Below are positions 8,957-19,951 of a stretch of 64,000 nt of DNA, piece by piece. The translations under genes were made by a program, and so were the position numbers. Within the stretch, counting starts at the first letter, position 1; each line of letters opens with the position of its first letter. This DNA comes from Cyanobium sp. FGCU6 (GTDB lineage: Bacteria > Cyanobacteriota > Cyanobacteriia > PCC-6307 > Cyanobiaceae). A model generated the notes under the pieces. The model was not told where the DNA came from and did no database searches. It saw only the letters and a program-made list of their open reading frames with translations. The stretch spans positions 53,213 through 117,212 of the forward strand of contig JANWUR010000012.1 of assembly GCA_024958655.1 (NCBI GenBank). Reading direction: 5' to 3'.

Positions 8957-11440
8957 TCAGGCCACCCCCACGCCCAGAGGCGGTGGGGTGGCCGGGGTAC
9001 CGGCTTCCATGGCGGCGATGGCCAGGCGGGTGCTCACCACCGCATCGGGGTTGAGGCTGATCGAGTCGATCCCCTCCTCCACCAGGAAGCGGGCGAACTC
9101 CGGGTAATCGCTCGGTGCCTGGCCGCAGATGCCGATCTTGCGGCCGCAGCGTTTGGCGGTGCGGATCGCCAGGCGGATCATCTCCTTCACCGTTTCGTGG
9201 CGTTCATCGAACAGGTCGGCCACAAGCGCCGAGTCGCGGTCGAGGCCGAGGGTGAGCTGGGTGAGATCGTTCGAGCCGATCGAGAAGCCGTCGAACCGTT
9301 CGGCGAAGGCCTCGGCGCCGATCACGTTGCTCGGCAGTTCGCACATCACGTAAACCTCCAGCCCGTTGCTGCCGCGCACCAACCCTTCCTTCGCCATTTC
9401 GGCCAGTACCCGATCGCCCTCCTCGGGGGTGCGGCAGAAGGGCACCATCGGAATCACATGGGTGAGCCCCATGGTGTCGCGCACCTGGCGCAGGGCCCGG
9501 CACTCCAGGGCGAAGGCGTCGCGGAACCCCTCGGCGTAGTAGCGGGAGGCCCCGCGCCAGCCGATCATCGGGTTCTCCTCGCTGGGCTCGAAGGCTCTGC
9601 CCCCCAGCAACTTGGCGTATTCGTTGCTCTTGAAATCGGAGAAGCGCAGGATCACCGGCCTGGGGTGGAAGGCGGCGGCGATCCGCGCCATCCCCTGGGC
9701 CAGCAGATCCACGTAGTAGTCGGCGGGCTGCTCGTAGCCGCGGGTGAGGGCGGCGATCGCCTCGCGCTCCGCGGCATCAGTGATCCGCTCCGGCTGCAGC
9801 AGCGCCATCGGATGGACGCGGATGTGGTTGGCGATGATGAACTCAAGCCGCGCCAGTCCCACCCCGTCGCAGGGGATGCGCGCCAGGTTGAACGCCTCCT
9901 CCGGGTTGCCCACGTTCATCAGGATCTGTGTGCGCGTGGGCGGCAGATCGTCGAGGGCCTGCTCGTCGAGATGGAAGGGAACGGCACCGCGGTACACATG
10001 GCCCACATCCCCTTCGCAGCAGCTGATCGTGATGGTGTCGCCGTCGGCGATCCGGCCGGTGGCGTCCCCCGTGCCCACGATCGCCGTGATGCCCATCTCG
10101 CGGGCGATGATCGCCGCATGGCAAGTGCGCCCGCCCTGGTCGGTGACCACGCCGCTGGCCTTCTTGAGGATCGGCTCCCAGTCGGGATCGGTGCGCTCCG
10201 TCACCAACAGGTCGCCCGTCTCGAACCGGCGGATCTCCGAGGGGTCGTGGATCACCCGGGCCCTGCCGCTGCTCACCGAGGCGCCGATCGCCCGACCGTT
10301 GGTGATCGGCTCTCCGGGGGCTCCATCGAGATGCCAGGTGCGCAGCACGGCTCCCCGGCGGCGGGACTGCACCGTCTCCGGCCGGGCCTGGAGGATGAAC
10401 AGCTCGCCGCTGTGGCCGTCCTTGGCCCATTCGATGTCCATCGGGGTGGGCACGCCCCGTTGCGCGCTGTAGTGCCGCTCGATCGTCACCGCCCAGCGGG
10501 CCAGGGTGAGCGCTTCCGGGTCGCTGAGCGCCCAGCGCTGCTGCTCCTCCAGCGGCACGTCGAGATTGCGCACGGAGCGACCGCCTGTCTCGGCTGTGTC
10601 GGCGTAGACCATGCGGATCGCCTTGCTGCCGAGCCGTCGGCTGATGATCGATGCATGACCCTGCGCGAGGGTGGGCTTGAAGATCAGCAGCTCATCGGGG
10701 TTCACCGCTCCCTGCACCACGTTCTCCCCGAGGCCGTAGGCCGCGGTGAGCAGCACCGTGCCGCTGAAGCCGGTCTCGGTGTCGATGCTGAACATCACGC
10801 CCGAGCAGGCCAGATCCGAGCGCACCATCCGCTGCACGCCGATGGAGAGGGCCACCTCCAGATGATCGAACCCGTTGAGCTGGCGGTAGGAGATCGCCCG
10901 ATCCGTGAACAGCGAGGCATAGCAGCGCCGGCAGGCATCCAGAAGGGCTTCCTCGCCCTCGATGTGCAGGAACGTCTCCTGCTGGCCGGCGAAGCTGGCG
11001 TCCTGCAGATCCTCGGCGGTGGCGCTGGAACGCACGGCCACCGCGGGGGAGCCCAGGGCCCGGTAAGCCTCGCGGATCGCCTCCGCCAGGTCCGATGGCA
11101 ATGGGGCGCTCAGCAGCAGCTTCCGGGCGGCAAGTCCTGCTGCCTGAAGGGCCGCCAGGTCCTCGGCATCCAGCCCCTGCAGGATGGTTCTGAGCCCTGA
11201 TTCCAGCCCGGCTGCGCTCAGATGATGGCGATACGCTGCCGCCGTGGTGGCGAATCCTCCCGGAACTCTCACCCCCTCGGCGCTCAGTTCACGGATCATC
11301 TCCCCCAGGGAGGCGTTCTTGCCCCCCACGTCGGCAATGGCGTCGATGCCCACGTCCTCGAAGGCGACCACCAGATGCCTGAACGAAGCATCGGCAGACG
11401 GGTTGACGGACGGGTTGACGGATACGGGAGCTTCCGGCAT
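8957..11440 (-). CDS. ppsA: phosphoenolpyruvate synthase
   Basis: 827 aa; VGGKNASLGEMIRELSAEGVRVPGGFATTA, GGRTCHAAIIAREMGI phospho-His motif, C-terminal PEP-utilizing barrel. Confidence 0.96.
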   Translation of the reverse strand: MPEAPVSVNPSVNPSADASFRHLVVAFEDVGIDAIADVGGKNASLGEMIRELSAEGVRVPGGFATTAAAYRHHLSAAGLESGLRTILQGLDAEDLAALQAAGLAARKLLLSAPLPSDLAEAIREAYRALGSPAVAVRSSATAEDLQDASFAGQQETFLHIEGEEALLDACRRCYASLFTDRAISYRQLNGFDHLEVALSIGVQRMVRSDLACSGVMFSIDTETGFSGTVLLTAAYGLGENVVQGAVNPDELLIFKPTLAQGHASIISRRLGSKAIRMVYADTAETGGRSVRNLDVPLEEQQRWALSDPEALTLARWAVTIERHYSAQRGVPTPMDIEWAKDGHSGELFILQARPETVQSRRRGAVLRTWHLDGAPGEPITNGRAIGASVSSGRARVIHDPSEIRRFETGDLLVTERTDPDWEPILKKASGVVTDQGGRTCHAAIIAREMGITAIVGTGDATGRIADGDTITISCCEGDVGHVYRGAVPFHLDEQALDDLPPTRTQILMNVGNPEEAFNLARIPCDGVGLARLEFIIANHIRVHPMALLQPERITDAAEREAIAALTRGYEQPADYYVDLLAQGMARIAAAFHPRPVILRFSDFKSNEYAKLLGGRAFEPSEENPMIGWRGASRYYAEGFRDAFALECRALRQVRDTMGLTHVIPMVPFCRTPEEGDRVLAEMAKEGLVRGSNGLEVYVMCELPSNVIGAEAFAERFDGFSIGSNDLTQLTLGLDRDSALVADLFDERHETVKEMIRLAIRTAKRCGRKIGICGQAPSDYPEFARFLVEEGIDSISLNPDAVVSTRLAIAAMEAGTPATPPPLGVGVA

Positions 11441-11572
11441 CGGCCCGGCAGGCGGCTTCCGTCACTCTGGCGCTGCCCCCTCGGCGGGCAAGCGCCCATG
11501 CGATTTCTTTGTGCTCTTTTCTTTCTCTCGGTTGCGGGTGCGGATCGTGCCCACAGGCCATGGCGCAGGCGG

Positions 11573-12100
11573 TCAGCGCCTCTGGTTGCGGGCGGCCTGG
11601 ATCTGAGCGATCGAGGTGTCGATCAGTTTCTTGTCGGCCGCACTCAGCTGGCCGTAGCAGCCCTGTCGCACGAGCACGGTGATCTGTACCGCTGAGCCGT
11701 CGAACATCTGCTCCGGAGTGAGGGGCTTGTCGATGCCCTTGACGCGGCCGCCATGGCGCCTGCTGATCACGAAAGCCACGGACTGGGCTGCTGCCGGAAT
11801 GCCCTGCTGCACGGATACCTTGGCCTTTGTGGCCAGTTCGCAGGCATTGACCGCTCCGATCAGGGCATAGGCGTAGAGGTCCTGCTGGGTGGCGGGTCCC
11901 TCCATGGGCATGGAGTTGCTGGTGCCGCCACTCGCCGGCGCCCTGCCGCCAGCCGGGGGTGGGGGCGGGGGGGACTGGGCGAGAACCGCAGGCCCCGCAA
12001 GCTGTGACAGGCTCAGAACCCCGGGGGCGAGCAGACGTAGAAGAAGGGAAGGGCGCACGGACAGGGCGAGGGGCGGACCGGAGCCGCGGCATTCTGCCAC
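11573..12100 (-). CDS. conserved secreted hypothetical protein
   Basis: 175 aa with N-terminal hydrophobic segment, Pro-rich linker and conserved-looking C-terminal domain (TQQDLYAYALIGAVNACELATKAKVSVQQGI...). Confidence 0.7.
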   Translation of the reverse strand: MAECRGSGPPLALSVRPSLLLRLLAPGVLSLSQLAGPAVLAQSPPPPPPAGGRAPASGGTSNSMPMEGPATQQDLYAYALIGAVNACELATKAKVSVQQGIPAAAQSVAFVISRRHGGRVKGIDKPLTPEQMFDGSAVQITVLVRQGCYGQLSAADKKLIDTSIAQIQAARNQRR

Positions 12101-12116
12101 CGGTGGCAGGGGGACC

Positions 12117-12317
12117 TCAGGATTCCGAGGGAGGGTCGGGCAGCAGCTGGGCCAGGAGTCCGGCCGCCATCAGGATGCCGCCCAGGGTGAGCGCGAGCCC
12201 TCGGTTGGCAGCCGCCGGCCCATCGACCCAAACGGCGGTGGCGATGAAGGCGCCCCCCAGCAACAGGCTGGGCACCAGCACGATCCCCTTGGCAGTGCGG
12301 TTGCGGCTCATGGGCAC
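12117..12317 (-). CDS. small two-TM membrane protein
   Basis: 66 aa MPMSRNRTAKGIVLVPSLLLGGAFIATAVWVDGPAAANRGLALTLGGILMAAGLLAQLLPDPPSES; overlaps the adjacent gene's 3' end, consistent with operon packing. Confidence 0.6.
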   Translation of the reverse strand: MPMSRNRTAKGIVLVPSLLLGGAFIATAVWVDGPAAANRGLALTLGGILMAAGLLAQLLPDPPSES

Positions 12318-12664
12318 TCCGGGGAGAGTTCTGCCAGCCCGGCGGCGGCCAGCCCGGCTCCGAGGTCGCTGAGGCTGTCCAGTCGCTGCACCTGTGCCAC
12401 CAGCCGTCCGTCGTGCTGGCTGACGGGACGCAGCTGGATACGGGTCTGGCGGGGCAGTTCACGGCGCAGCCAGGCCACCGCTTCGGCGCTTCTGGCTGCT
12501 GGCACAGACACGCAGGCCAGTTCCACAGGCACGCTGCGGTTGCCGTCACCGATCTGCAGCAGGGTGGGTCCCCTTACCTGCAGCACCTGAGCTGCATCCA
12601 CAGCGTTGGGGAGGACGAGCAGCAGGAGGAAAGCGGCCAAGGCAGCCATGGCACGCTTCAACAT
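12308..12664 (-). CDS. secreted nuclease-like (SNase-like) hypothetical protein
   Basis: From ATG 12664: MLKRAMAALAAFLLLLVLPNAVDAAQVLQVRGPTLLQIGDGNRSVPVELACVSVPAARSAEAVAWLRRELPRQTRIQLRPVSQHDGRLVAQV...; signal peptide followed by SNase-like pattern. Confidence 0.65.
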   Translation of the reverse strand: MLKRAMAALAAFLLLLVLPNAVDAAQVLQVRGPTLLQIGDGNRSVPVELACVSVPAARSAEAVAWLRRELPRQTRIQLRPVSQHDGRLVAQVQRLDSLSDLGAGLAAAGLAELSPECP

Positions 12665-12708
12665 GGGAACACCCTGCCAGCTGGGAGCGGTCAGGGGCGG
12701 CATCCGGC

Positions 12709-14586
12709 TCAGAGCTTGGCGCCGCAACTGGGGCAGAACAGGTGAGCGCTGGCCGTGGCGGTGCCGCAGGCACCGCACTGGCGGATGGTGTCGATCGCCA
12801 GCTCCGGATGGCTGGGAAGGCCGACCATCTGGGCGTTGCTGGCGCCCGGCGGAACCATCGGGTAGCAGTTTTCGTTGCGCCGCACCTTCACGTCCACGAA
12901 GCAGGGGCCGGGATGGGCAAGGGCCTGGCGGAGAAGGGGCTTGAGATCTGCCCTGTCCGTGATGGTGATCCCCTGGACCCCGAAGGCCTCGGCCAAGGCC
13001 TGGAAGTTGGGCATGCCGCCGGTCATTTCGGAATTGGAGTAACGCTCCTCGTAGAAGCTCTCCTGCCACTGGCGCACCATGCCCTGCCAGCCGTTGTTGA
13101 TCACCACCACCTTCACCGGCAGGCCGTACTGGCTGAGGGTGCCCAGTTCCTGGATGTTCATCAGGATGCTGGCATCGCCCGCCACGCAGATCACGCACTC
13201 ATGGGGGAAGGCCACCTGCACGCCCATGGCGGCGGGCATGCCGAACCCCATTGTTCCAAGGCCGGCGCTGCTGATCCAGCGCCGTGGGCCGTTGTGCAGG
13301 AACTGGGCCGCCCACATCTGGTGCTGGCCCACGTCGGTGGTGTAGAACGCGTCGGGAGCCAACTCCCTCAGGGCCACCACCACCTCCTGCGGGGCGATCT
13401 CGCCTTCTGGTGCGGGCACCACCAGGGGGTAGTGGTGCTTCCAGGTGTTGATCCTCTCGAGCCAGGCCTCGGTGCGACCCCCGGATCCTTCGTCGTCACT
13501 GGCCGCCAGCAGGGCCTCGAGGGCCGTTTTCACATCGGCGACCACCGGTACCTCCGGCACCCGGTTCTTGCCCACCTCGGCCGCGTCGATGTCGATGTGG
13601 ATCACCTGGGCGCGGGGGGCGAAGCTGTCGAGCCGGCCGGTGACGCGATCATCGAAGCGGGCACCGGCCGCGATCAGCAGATCGCATTCGGTGACGGCGA
13701 AGTTGGCGTAGGCCGTGCCGTGCATGCCCAGCATGCCCACAGCCAACGGATGCTTCTCGTCGAAGGATCCCTTGCCCATCAGCGTGGTGGTGACCGGGAG
13801 CCGGAACCGCTCGGCCAGGGCCGCCACGGCCGCATGGGCACCGCTGCTGATAGCACCACCACCCACGTAGAGGAGAGGACGGCGTGACTGACGGATGAGA
13901 TCGAGAGCTGCGGAAATGGCTTCCGGCCGGGGCGCCGGCGGCCGATGGAAGCCGGCAGGGATCGAGGAGCCGGGTTCCACCGGCACGTAATCAAACTCCT
14001 CGGTGCCCACGTCCTTGGGCACGTCGATCAGCACCGGGCCTGGCCGGCCGGTGGAGGCGATCAGGAAAGCCTCCGCCACGATCCGACCGATGTGGCGAGG
14101 ATCGCGCACCACCCAGGAGTGCTTCACGATCGGCAGGGTGATGCCGAAGATATCGGTTTCCTGGAAAGCATCTGTACCGATCGCCGCCCGGGGCACCTGG
14201 CCGGTGATCACCACCATCGCCACCGAATCCATCTGGGCGGTGGCGATGCCGGTGACCAGGTTGGTGGCGCCGGGGCCGGAAGTGCCGAAGCACACGCCCA
14301 CCCTGCCGGTGGCGCGAGCGTAGGCGTCGGCCGCGTGGGTGCCTCCCTGCTCGTGGCGCACCAGGATGTGCTTCAGCCAGCCGCGGGCTTCGGCCTTGTG
14401 CAGCTCGTCGTAGATCGGCAGGATCGCGCCGCCCGGATAGCCGAAGATGTGCTCGACGCCATGGCGGTGGAGCGCATCCATCAGGGCGTAGGCCCCACTC
14501 ACCCGCTGGGGCCGTTGCGCCGTTGCCGCGATCTCCTGGACGACCGGGCTGGCGGCGGTGGAGGGATTCAGGGGCGTGATCGTCAC
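12709..14586 (-). CDS. ilvB: acetolactate synthase large subunit
   Basis: 625 aa; [62 protein letters not shown] (ThDP binding); Cys-rich C-terminal tail [22 protein letters not shown]. Confidence 0.95.
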   Translation of the reverse strand: MTITPLNPSTAASPVVQEIAATAQRPQRVSGAYALMDALHRHGVEHIFGYPGGAILPIYDELHKAEARGWLKHILVRHEQGGTHAADAYARATGRVGVCFGTSGPGATNLVTGIATAQMDSVAMVVITGQVPRAAIGTDAFQETDIFGITLPIVKHSWVVRDPRHIGRIVAEAFLIASTGRPGPVLIDVPKDVGTEEFDYVPVEPGSSIPAGFHRPPAPRPEAISAALDLIRQSRRPLLYVGGGAISSGAHAAVAALAERFRLPVTTTLMGKGSFDEKHPLAVGMLGMHGTAYANFAVTECDLLIAAGARFDDRVTGRLDSFAPRAQVIHIDIDAAEVGKNRVPEVPVVADVKTALEALLAASDDEGSGGRTEAWLERINTWKHHYPLVVPAPEGEIAPQEVVVALRELAPDAFYTTDVGQHQMWAAQFLHNGPRRWISSAGLGTMGFGMPAAMGVQVAFPHECVICVAGDASILMNIQELGTLSQYGLPVKVVVINNGWQGMVRQWQESFYEERYSNSEMTGGMPNFQALAEAFGVQGITITDRADLKPLLRQALAHPGPCFVDVKVRRNENCYPMVPPGASNAQMVGLPSHPELAIDTIRQCGACGTATASAHLFCPSCGAKL

Positions 14587-14646
14587 GGCGGCGGAGAGGA
14601 GGCGTGGAGGGGATGGGGTGGGCGGAACCGTCTGGGGGGCGGCGGA

Positions 14647-15270
14647 TCAGCGGAGTTGCCCAACATTAGGCGTCCGTCTCTGGGGTGGTAGGAAACGGCG
14701 ACGGCTTTCGGCCATGGCCCGCAACACCCGTGCCGGGTCGAGCCAGGCACCTCGGTAGCGCAGGCCCCAGTGCAGATGGGGACCGGTGGTGCTGCCGGTG
14801 AGTCCGACGTGGCCGATCAACTGGCCCGTGCGCACCCACTGGCCCTCCCGCAGGGCGACCGCACCGCTGCGGTAGATGTTGCCACTCACTGCCCCTCCCA
14901 GGTGGCAGTACTGATGCTCGTAGGGGCCTGAGGTGATCGTGAGGCCGTTGCCACAGCCCCCGTCGCGGATCACCTGGGTGACGCGGCCGCCCCACCAGCT
15001 GCGCACCGGTGACCCCAGCGGCGCCGCGATGTCGAGGCCGTAGTGGGGACGCAAGTCGCCGCCGAGGGGATGGACGCGCATGCCGAACGGACTGGTGTAG
15101 CCACTGAACCCCCCCACCGGGAAGGTGCCCATCGCCCAGCGGGAGATCCCACTGGCGTGGGCCGATGGGGGCAGGGCCAGGGCCGCAACGGCGAGCAGGC
15201 GTACCGCCGCATGACCGCTGGGGCGTCGCCGTTCAGAGCAGACCCAGGGCATGGAGCGGTCCCCGTCCAC
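14647..15270 (-). CDS. M23-family metallopeptidase (LytM domain, secreted)
   Basis: [38 protein letters not shown]...[12 protein letters not shown], typical HxxxD...HxH peptidase M23. Confidence 0.88.
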   Translation of the reverse strand: MDGDRSMPWVCSERRRPSGHAAVRLLAVAALALPPSAHASGISRWAMGTFPVGGFSGYTSPFGMRVHPLGGDLRPHYGLDIAAPLGSPVRSWWGGRVTQVIRDGGCGNGLTITSGPYEHQYCHLGGAVSGNIYRSGAVALREGQWVRTGQLIGHVGLTGSTTGPHLHWGLRYRGAWLDPARVLRAMAESRRRFLPPQRRTPNVGQLR

Positions 15271-16408
15271 TGATCAATTCCAGGAGGAAGGCGGAGAAGC
15301 CCACCATCGCCAGTCGGCCGTTCCAGACCTCGGAGCTGTTGTTCCAGCCCCAGGCCCACTTGTCCTGGGGGTAGAGCTTGACCCGGGTGGGCAGGGCGGC
15401 CGCCTGGTCGAGGTTGATCTCGGGACCGGCCATCGCCTGCTGCACCAGGTCGGCGAGCCCGGCGATGAAGGTGGGATCGGTGTCGAGGGCAGGCACACGC
15501 CGGAAGTTGGTGACGCCAGCCTCGGTGGCGATCTCCCGGTATTCGATGTCGATCTCCTCAAGGGTTTCGATGTGCTCGCTGACGAAGCTGATCGGCACCA
15601 CCACGAGGTCCTTCACCTTCTTCTCGCCCAGTTCATGGAGTGCGTCCTCGGTGTAGGGCTTGAGCCACTCCACCGGTCCCACCCTGCTCTGGTAAGCGAG
15701 GGTGTGGGGATTGACGTGGCCGAGCAACTCCTCCAGTCGCTTCATGATCAGGATCGTGCAGGACTCAATTTCGTTCTGGTAGGGATCCCCCGCTTCCTCC
15801 ACGTAGCTCTTGGGAACGCCGTGGGCACTGAAGAACACGTGGGCCTGGCTCGGATCGTCGCAGGCCTCGATCTGTCGCGCGATCAGGCCCGCCATCGCGT
15901 CCACGTAGCCGGGGTGGTCATACCAGCTGCGGACGCAACGGATCGGCAGGTTCCTGAAGGCCGGGTCGGCCTGGCGCAGGCGCTGCAGCTCGCGGAAGCT
16001 CGAGCCGCTGGTGCTGATCGAAAACTGGGGGTAGAGGGGCAGCACGACCACTTCCTCGATCCCGTCGGCCTTGATGTCGGCCACGGCGGATTCAGTGAAG
16101 GGATGCCAGTAGCGCATGGCCACATAGCTGGTGGCTTCCACCCCCCGTTGACGCAGGGTGCTCTGGAGCTCGCGGGCCTGCTGCTCGGTGATGCGGCGCA
16201 GCGGAGAGCCGCCGCCGATCGAACGGTAGGCCGCCTGAGACTTAGCGCTGCGCAAGGTGCTGATCAGCCAGGCCAGCGGCTTCTGCAAGGCCTGATTGGG
16301 AAGCCGGATGATTTCCGGGTCGGAAAAAAGGTTGTAGAGAAACGGACCAACGTCCTGAATCCGTTCGGGACCGCCGAGGTTCAGAAGCAGCACCCCGACC
16401 CTCGCCAT
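15233..16408 (-). CDS. hemH: ferrochelatase with C-terminal chlorophyll a/b-binding-like helix
   Basis: 391 aa [37 protein letters not shown]...; C-terminal [29 protein letters not shown]. Confidence 0.95.
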   Translation of the reverse strand: MARVGVLLLNLGGPERIQDVGPFLYNLFSDPEIIRLPNQALQKPLAWLISTLRSAKSQAAYRSIGGGSPLRRITEQQARELQSTLRQRGVEATSYVAMRYWHPFTESAVADIKADGIEEVVVLPLYPQFSISTSGSSFRELQRLRQADPAFRNLPIRCVRSWYDHPGYVDAMAGLIARQIEACDDPSQAHVFFSAHGVPKSYVEEAGDPYQNEIESCTILIMKRLEELLGHVNPHTLAYQSRVGPVEWLKPYTEDALHELGEKKVKDLVVVPISFVSEHIETLEEIDIEYREIATEAGVTNFRRVPALDTDPTFIAGLADLVQQAMAGPEINLDQAAALPTRVKLYPQDKWAWGWNNSSEVWNGRLAMVGFSAFLLELISGRGPLHALGLL

Positions 16409-16464
16409 GTCCGTGCCATGCGTCCCGCAGCGCGGAGCGTAGCGTCATCACCCCGGCGGACGCC

Positions 16465-17763
16465 GTGCATGAGGTGCTCCGCGCCGATAGCGTCCAGCCG
16501 CACCTGATTGCCGCACCCCTGGCCTCCGGTCCGTCCGCCTCCGCCCATCCCCTCGATGCGGTCCTGGCCGCCCGCAATGCCGCGCTGGCGGCCGAAGGCA
16601 TCGGCCTGCGGCTGGAACGGCGCGGCGGCAGGATCGGCCTGCGGGGTTCGCTGCCGGATCCTGCGGCGCCCTGGAAACGCAGCGTGCGGCGTCTCAGCCT
16701 CGGTCTTCCGGCCAGCGAGGAGGGATTGGAGGATGCCTCGCGCCAACTGCGAATCGCATGGGACGCGGTGGTGGAGGGCCGTTTCGATCCCGGACGTCCC
16801 GGGGGGTGGGATTCCGATTCCCCCGTGGGCATCCCCGAGCCCGCAGGTGCGACGGACAGATGGGAGGCCGAGGGGCCGCTGGCAGCGTTCCGCGCCGCCT
16901 TCTTCGCCGAGCCCCGCCGCCGCCGCCGCCTGGCCGGCAGCCGCAGCACCTGGAGCGGCGCCTACCTGCCCTACCTGCGTCGGCTGCTGGAGCGGAGCGG
17001 CGATGGCTCAGGCCTCACACCGGAGCAGTTCATCCGTGTGCTGGAGAGCTACGAGCTCGGCAGCCGCAGCCGCCAGCAGTGCGGCATCGCCCTGGCCGCC
17101 TTCGCCCGCCACCGGGGCCTGGCCCTGCCCGCCGACTGGAGCGAGCGAGCGGCTGGCTATGGCCTCCATGCCGCCCGCTTCCGCCAGCTGCCCGACGATG
17201 GCCGCATCCTTGACCTGCTGGAGACGATCCCCAATGCCAGCTGGCGGCTGGCCTACGGCCTGATGGCCACCTACGGACTGCGCAACCACGAGGTGTTCTT
17301 CTGCGACCTCTCCTCCCTGGCTCCTGGGGGTGACCGGGTGCTTCGGGTGCTCCCCACCACCAAGACCGGTGAGCATCAGGTGTGGCCCTTCCGGCCCGAG
17401 TGGGTGGAGGCCTTCGGGCTCGAGCGGCTGGGGCGGGATCCCGGGGCCCTGCCGCGGGTGTCCACCGATCTGCGTCGCACCACGCTGCAGCAGGTGGGTC
17501 GGCGCGTGGCGGAGCAGTTCCGCCGCTACGGCCTGCCGATCACGCCCTACGACCTGCGCCATGCCTGGGCGGTGCGCACGATCCATATCGGCCTGCCGGA
17601 CACAGTGGCGGCCCGCATGATGGGGCACTCGGTGGCGATCCACACCCGCACCTACCACCACTGGATCACCCGCCGCGACCAGCAACAGGCCGTGGATGCG
17701 GCCCTCGCCCGCCATCGCGCCGGCCCCGCCACAGTGGGGGGACCACCGGCCATTTCCGCGTGA
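16465..17763 (+). CDS. tyrosine-type site-specific recombinase/integrase family protein
   Basis: 432 aa; ATYGLRNHEVFFCDLS (Arg I), TKTGEHQVWP (Lys), ITPYDLRHAWAVRTIHIGLPDTVAARMMGHSVAIHTRTYHHW (Arg II, His III, Tyr). Confidence 0.85.
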   Translation: MHEVLRADSVQPHLIAAPLASGPSASAHPLDAVLAARNAALAAEGIGLRLERRGGRIGLRGSLPDPAAPWKRSVRRLSLGLPASEEGLEDASRQLRIAWDAVVEGRFDPGRPGGWDSDSPVGIPEPAGATDRWEAEGPLAAFRAAFFAEPRRRRRLAGSRSTWSGAYLPYLRRLLERSGDGSGLTPEQFIRVLESYELGSRSRQQCGIALAAFARHRGLALPADWSERAAGYGLHAARFRQLPDDGRILDLLETIPNASWRLAYGLMATYGLRNHEVFFCDLSSLAPGGDRVLRVLPTTKTGEHQVWPFRPEWVEAFGLERLGRDPGALPRVSTDLRRTTLQQVGRRVAEQFRRYGLPITPYDLRHAWAVRTIHIGLPDTVAARMMGHSVAIHTRTYHHWITRRDQQQAVDAALARHRAGPATVGGPPAISA

Positions 17764-18470
17764 TCCCCGTCGAGCCCGACAGCCCTGAGATCGCCACCGC
17801 TCCGATCGACACCACTGAGCTCGACCGCCAGGCAGCCGATCTGGGGCCCGGTGGCGCACTGGCCCCGGAGGCCGATGCCGACGGCTATCGACGCCGCATG
17901 GCCCGCCGCCGGGAGGTGCAGCTCCAGCGGGTGGGGGAGCGCGACCGCGAGAAGGGACTGGTGCTGGTGTTCACCGGCGACGGCAAGGGCAAGACCACCG
18001 CGGCCCTCGGGCTGGTGCTGCGCACCCTCGGCCACGGCGAGCGGGTGGCGGTGGTGCAGTTCATCAAGGGGGGCTGGAACCCCGGCGAGGCGAAGGCGCT
18101 GGCCCTGTTCGGCGACGCCCTGCACTGGCATGCCCTGGGGGAAGGATTCACCTGGGAAACCCAGGATCGCGAGCGCGACCGCCAGCTGGTACGGAACGCC
18201 TGGGACTGTGCGCTCGGCTATCTGGCCAGGGCGGACTGCCGGCTGGTGGTGCTCGATGAGGTGAACGTGGCCCTCAAGCTCGGTTACCTGGAGTTGGAGA
18301 CGCTGCTCGAGGGGCTCAGCCGGCGTCCCCCTCTTACCCATGTGGCACTCACCGGTCGAGGCGCGCCCCAGGGGCTGGTGGAGCGGGCCGATCTGGTGAC
18401 CGAGATGAAGCTCATCCGCCATCCGTTCCGCGAGCAGGGCGTCAAGGCCCAGGCCGGCATCGAGTACTGA
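17760..18470 (+). CDS. cobO: cob(I)yrinic acid a,c-diamide adenosyltransferase
   Basis: GTG start 17760 overlapping the recombinase stop; [42 protein letters not shown]-loop, [13 protein letters not shown]. Confidence 0.92.
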   Translation: MIPVEPDSPEIATAPIDTTELDRQAADLGPGGALAPEADADGYRRRMARRREVQLQRVGERDREKGLVLVFTGDGKGKTTAALGLVLRTLGHGERVAVVQFIKGGWNPGEAKALALFGDALHWHALGEGFTWETQDRERDRQLVRNAWDCALGYLARADCRLVVLDEVNVALKLGYLELETLLEGLSRRPPLTHVALTGRGAPQGLVERADLVTEMKLIRHPFREQGVKAQAGIEY

Positions 18471-18681
18471 GGGGCCGCCCCGTCAAGGCGAGAGGTTCAG
18501 CCCAGGTCGTCGCTCAGCTGACTCAGCCCGTTCATCAGCATCGGCAGCCCCGTGCTCAGCAGGTCGGGCCATGGTGACGTGGACGTTCACCCAGAAAAGG
18601 GCGGTGCCCCGCTTCCGCAAGGGCCCGGGCGGAGAGTGGCCCTGGCAGGGGTTGCTACTGTTCGCCCGATCGTGGAAATCG

Positions 18682-19395
18682 ATGGCTTACCGGCGCGTCC
18701 TTCTCAAGCTCAGTGGTGAGGCGTTGATGGGCGAGCAGGGCTACGGCATCGACCCCGCCATCGTCCAGTCGATCGCCGCCGACGTGGCCGCCGTGGTGGC
18801 GGACGGTACCCAGCTGGCGATCGTTGTGGGCGGCGGCAACATCTTCCGGGGGCTCAAGGGCTCGGCCGGTGGCATGGACCGGGCCACCGCCGACTATGTG
18901 GGCATGCTCGCCACGGTGATGAACGCCATCACCCTCCAGGACGGCCTTGAGCGGGCCGGGGTCCCCACCCGGGTGCAGAGCGCCATTTCGATGCAGGAGG
19001 TGGCTGAGCCCTACATCCGTCGCCGCGCCATCCGCCACATGGAAAAAGGAAGGGTGGTGATCTTCGCCGCCGGCACCGGCAACCCCTTCTTCACCACCGA
19101 CACCACAGCCGCCCTGAGGGCCGCTGAGATCGGTGCCGACGTGGTCTTCAAGGCCACCAAAGTGGACGGGGTGTACGACAAGGACCCGGCCAAGCACGCC
19201 GATGCCGTGCGCTACGAAAGCCTCACCTTCCTCGATGTGCTCAGCGGCGAACTCGAGGTGATGGATGGCACCGCCATCGCCCTGTGCAAGGACAACGCCA
19301 TCCCGATCGTGGTGTTTGATCTCTTCGGCACCGGCAACATCGGCCGGGCCGTGGCCGGTGAACCGATCGGCACCCGCATCGTTCCCGCTCTCTGA
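18682..19395 (+). CDS. pyrH: UMP kinase
   Basis: [57 protein letters not shown]... Confidence 0.96.
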   Translation: MAYRRVLLKLSGEALMGEQGYGIDPAIVQSIAADVAAVVADGTQLAIVVGGGNIFRGLKGSAGGMDRATADYVGMLATVMNAITLQDGLERAGVPTRVQSAISMQEVAEPYIRRRAIRHMEKGRVVIFAAGTGNPFFTTDTTAALRAAEIGADVVFKATKVDGVYDKDPAKHADAVRYESLTFLDVLSGELEVMDGTAIALCKDNAIPIVVFDLFGTGNIGRAVAGEPIGTRIVPAL

Positions 19396-19410
19396 AATCC
19401 CCTCTCCCTC

Positions 19411-19950
19411 ATGGACCTGGAAGCCAGCATGCGCAAGTCGGTGGAAGCCACCCAGCGCACGTTCAACACCATCCGCACAGGCCGCGCCAATCCCTCCCTG
19501 CTCGACAAGATCATGGTGGAGTATTACGGCGCTGAAACACCGCTGAAATCACTCGCCACCCTCTCCACCCCCGATTCCCAGACCATCCAGATCCAGCCCT
19601 TTGACACCGGCTCGATGGCCGTGATCGAAAAGGCCATCGCCATGAGCGACCTGGGCCTCACCCCCAACAACGACGGCCGAATCATCCGCATCAACATTCC
19701 GCCGCTCACGGAGGACCGCCGCAAGGAACTGTGCAAGCTTGCGGCCAAGTATGCCGAGGAAGGCAAGGTGTCCCTGCGCAACATCCGTCGAGATGGCATC
19801 GATCGCGTCAAGAAGCTGGAGAAGGACGGGGAGCTCTCCGAAGATCAGAGCCGCGATGAACAGGAAAAGGTGCAGAAGCTCACCGATCGCTTCATCGCCG
19901 AATTGGAGAAACACCTGAGCGAAAAGGAAGCCGACATCCTCAAGGTCTGA
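19411..19950 (+). CDS. frr: ribosome recycling factor
   Basis: 179 aa; [46 protein letters not shown]... Confidence 0.96.
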   Translation: MDLEASMRKSVEATQRTFNTIRTGRANPSLLDKIMVEYYGAETPLKSLATLSTPDSQTIQIQPFDTGSMAVIEKAIAMSDLGLTPNNDGRIIRINIPPLTEDRRKELCKLAAKYAEEGKVSLRNIRRDGIDRVKKLEKDGELSEDQSRDEQEKVQKLTDRFIAELEKHLSEKEADILKV

Positions 19951-19951
19951 A

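Noticed and set aside
8957-8992. GC-rich inverted repeat GCCACCCCCACGCC...GGCGGTGGGGTGGC as terminator
   Set aside because: Lies inside the ppsA 3' coding end (TPPPLGVGVA) and lacks a T tract; likely a coding-composition effect.
9197-11200. 667-aa + strand ORF
   Set aside because: Fully antisense to ppsA; His/Gly/Ala-rich shadow frame.
16465-17763. Integrative element or prophage around the integrase
   Set aside because: Flanks are housekeeping genes (hemH, cobO, pyrH) and no att repeats, tRNA or phage genes were visible.
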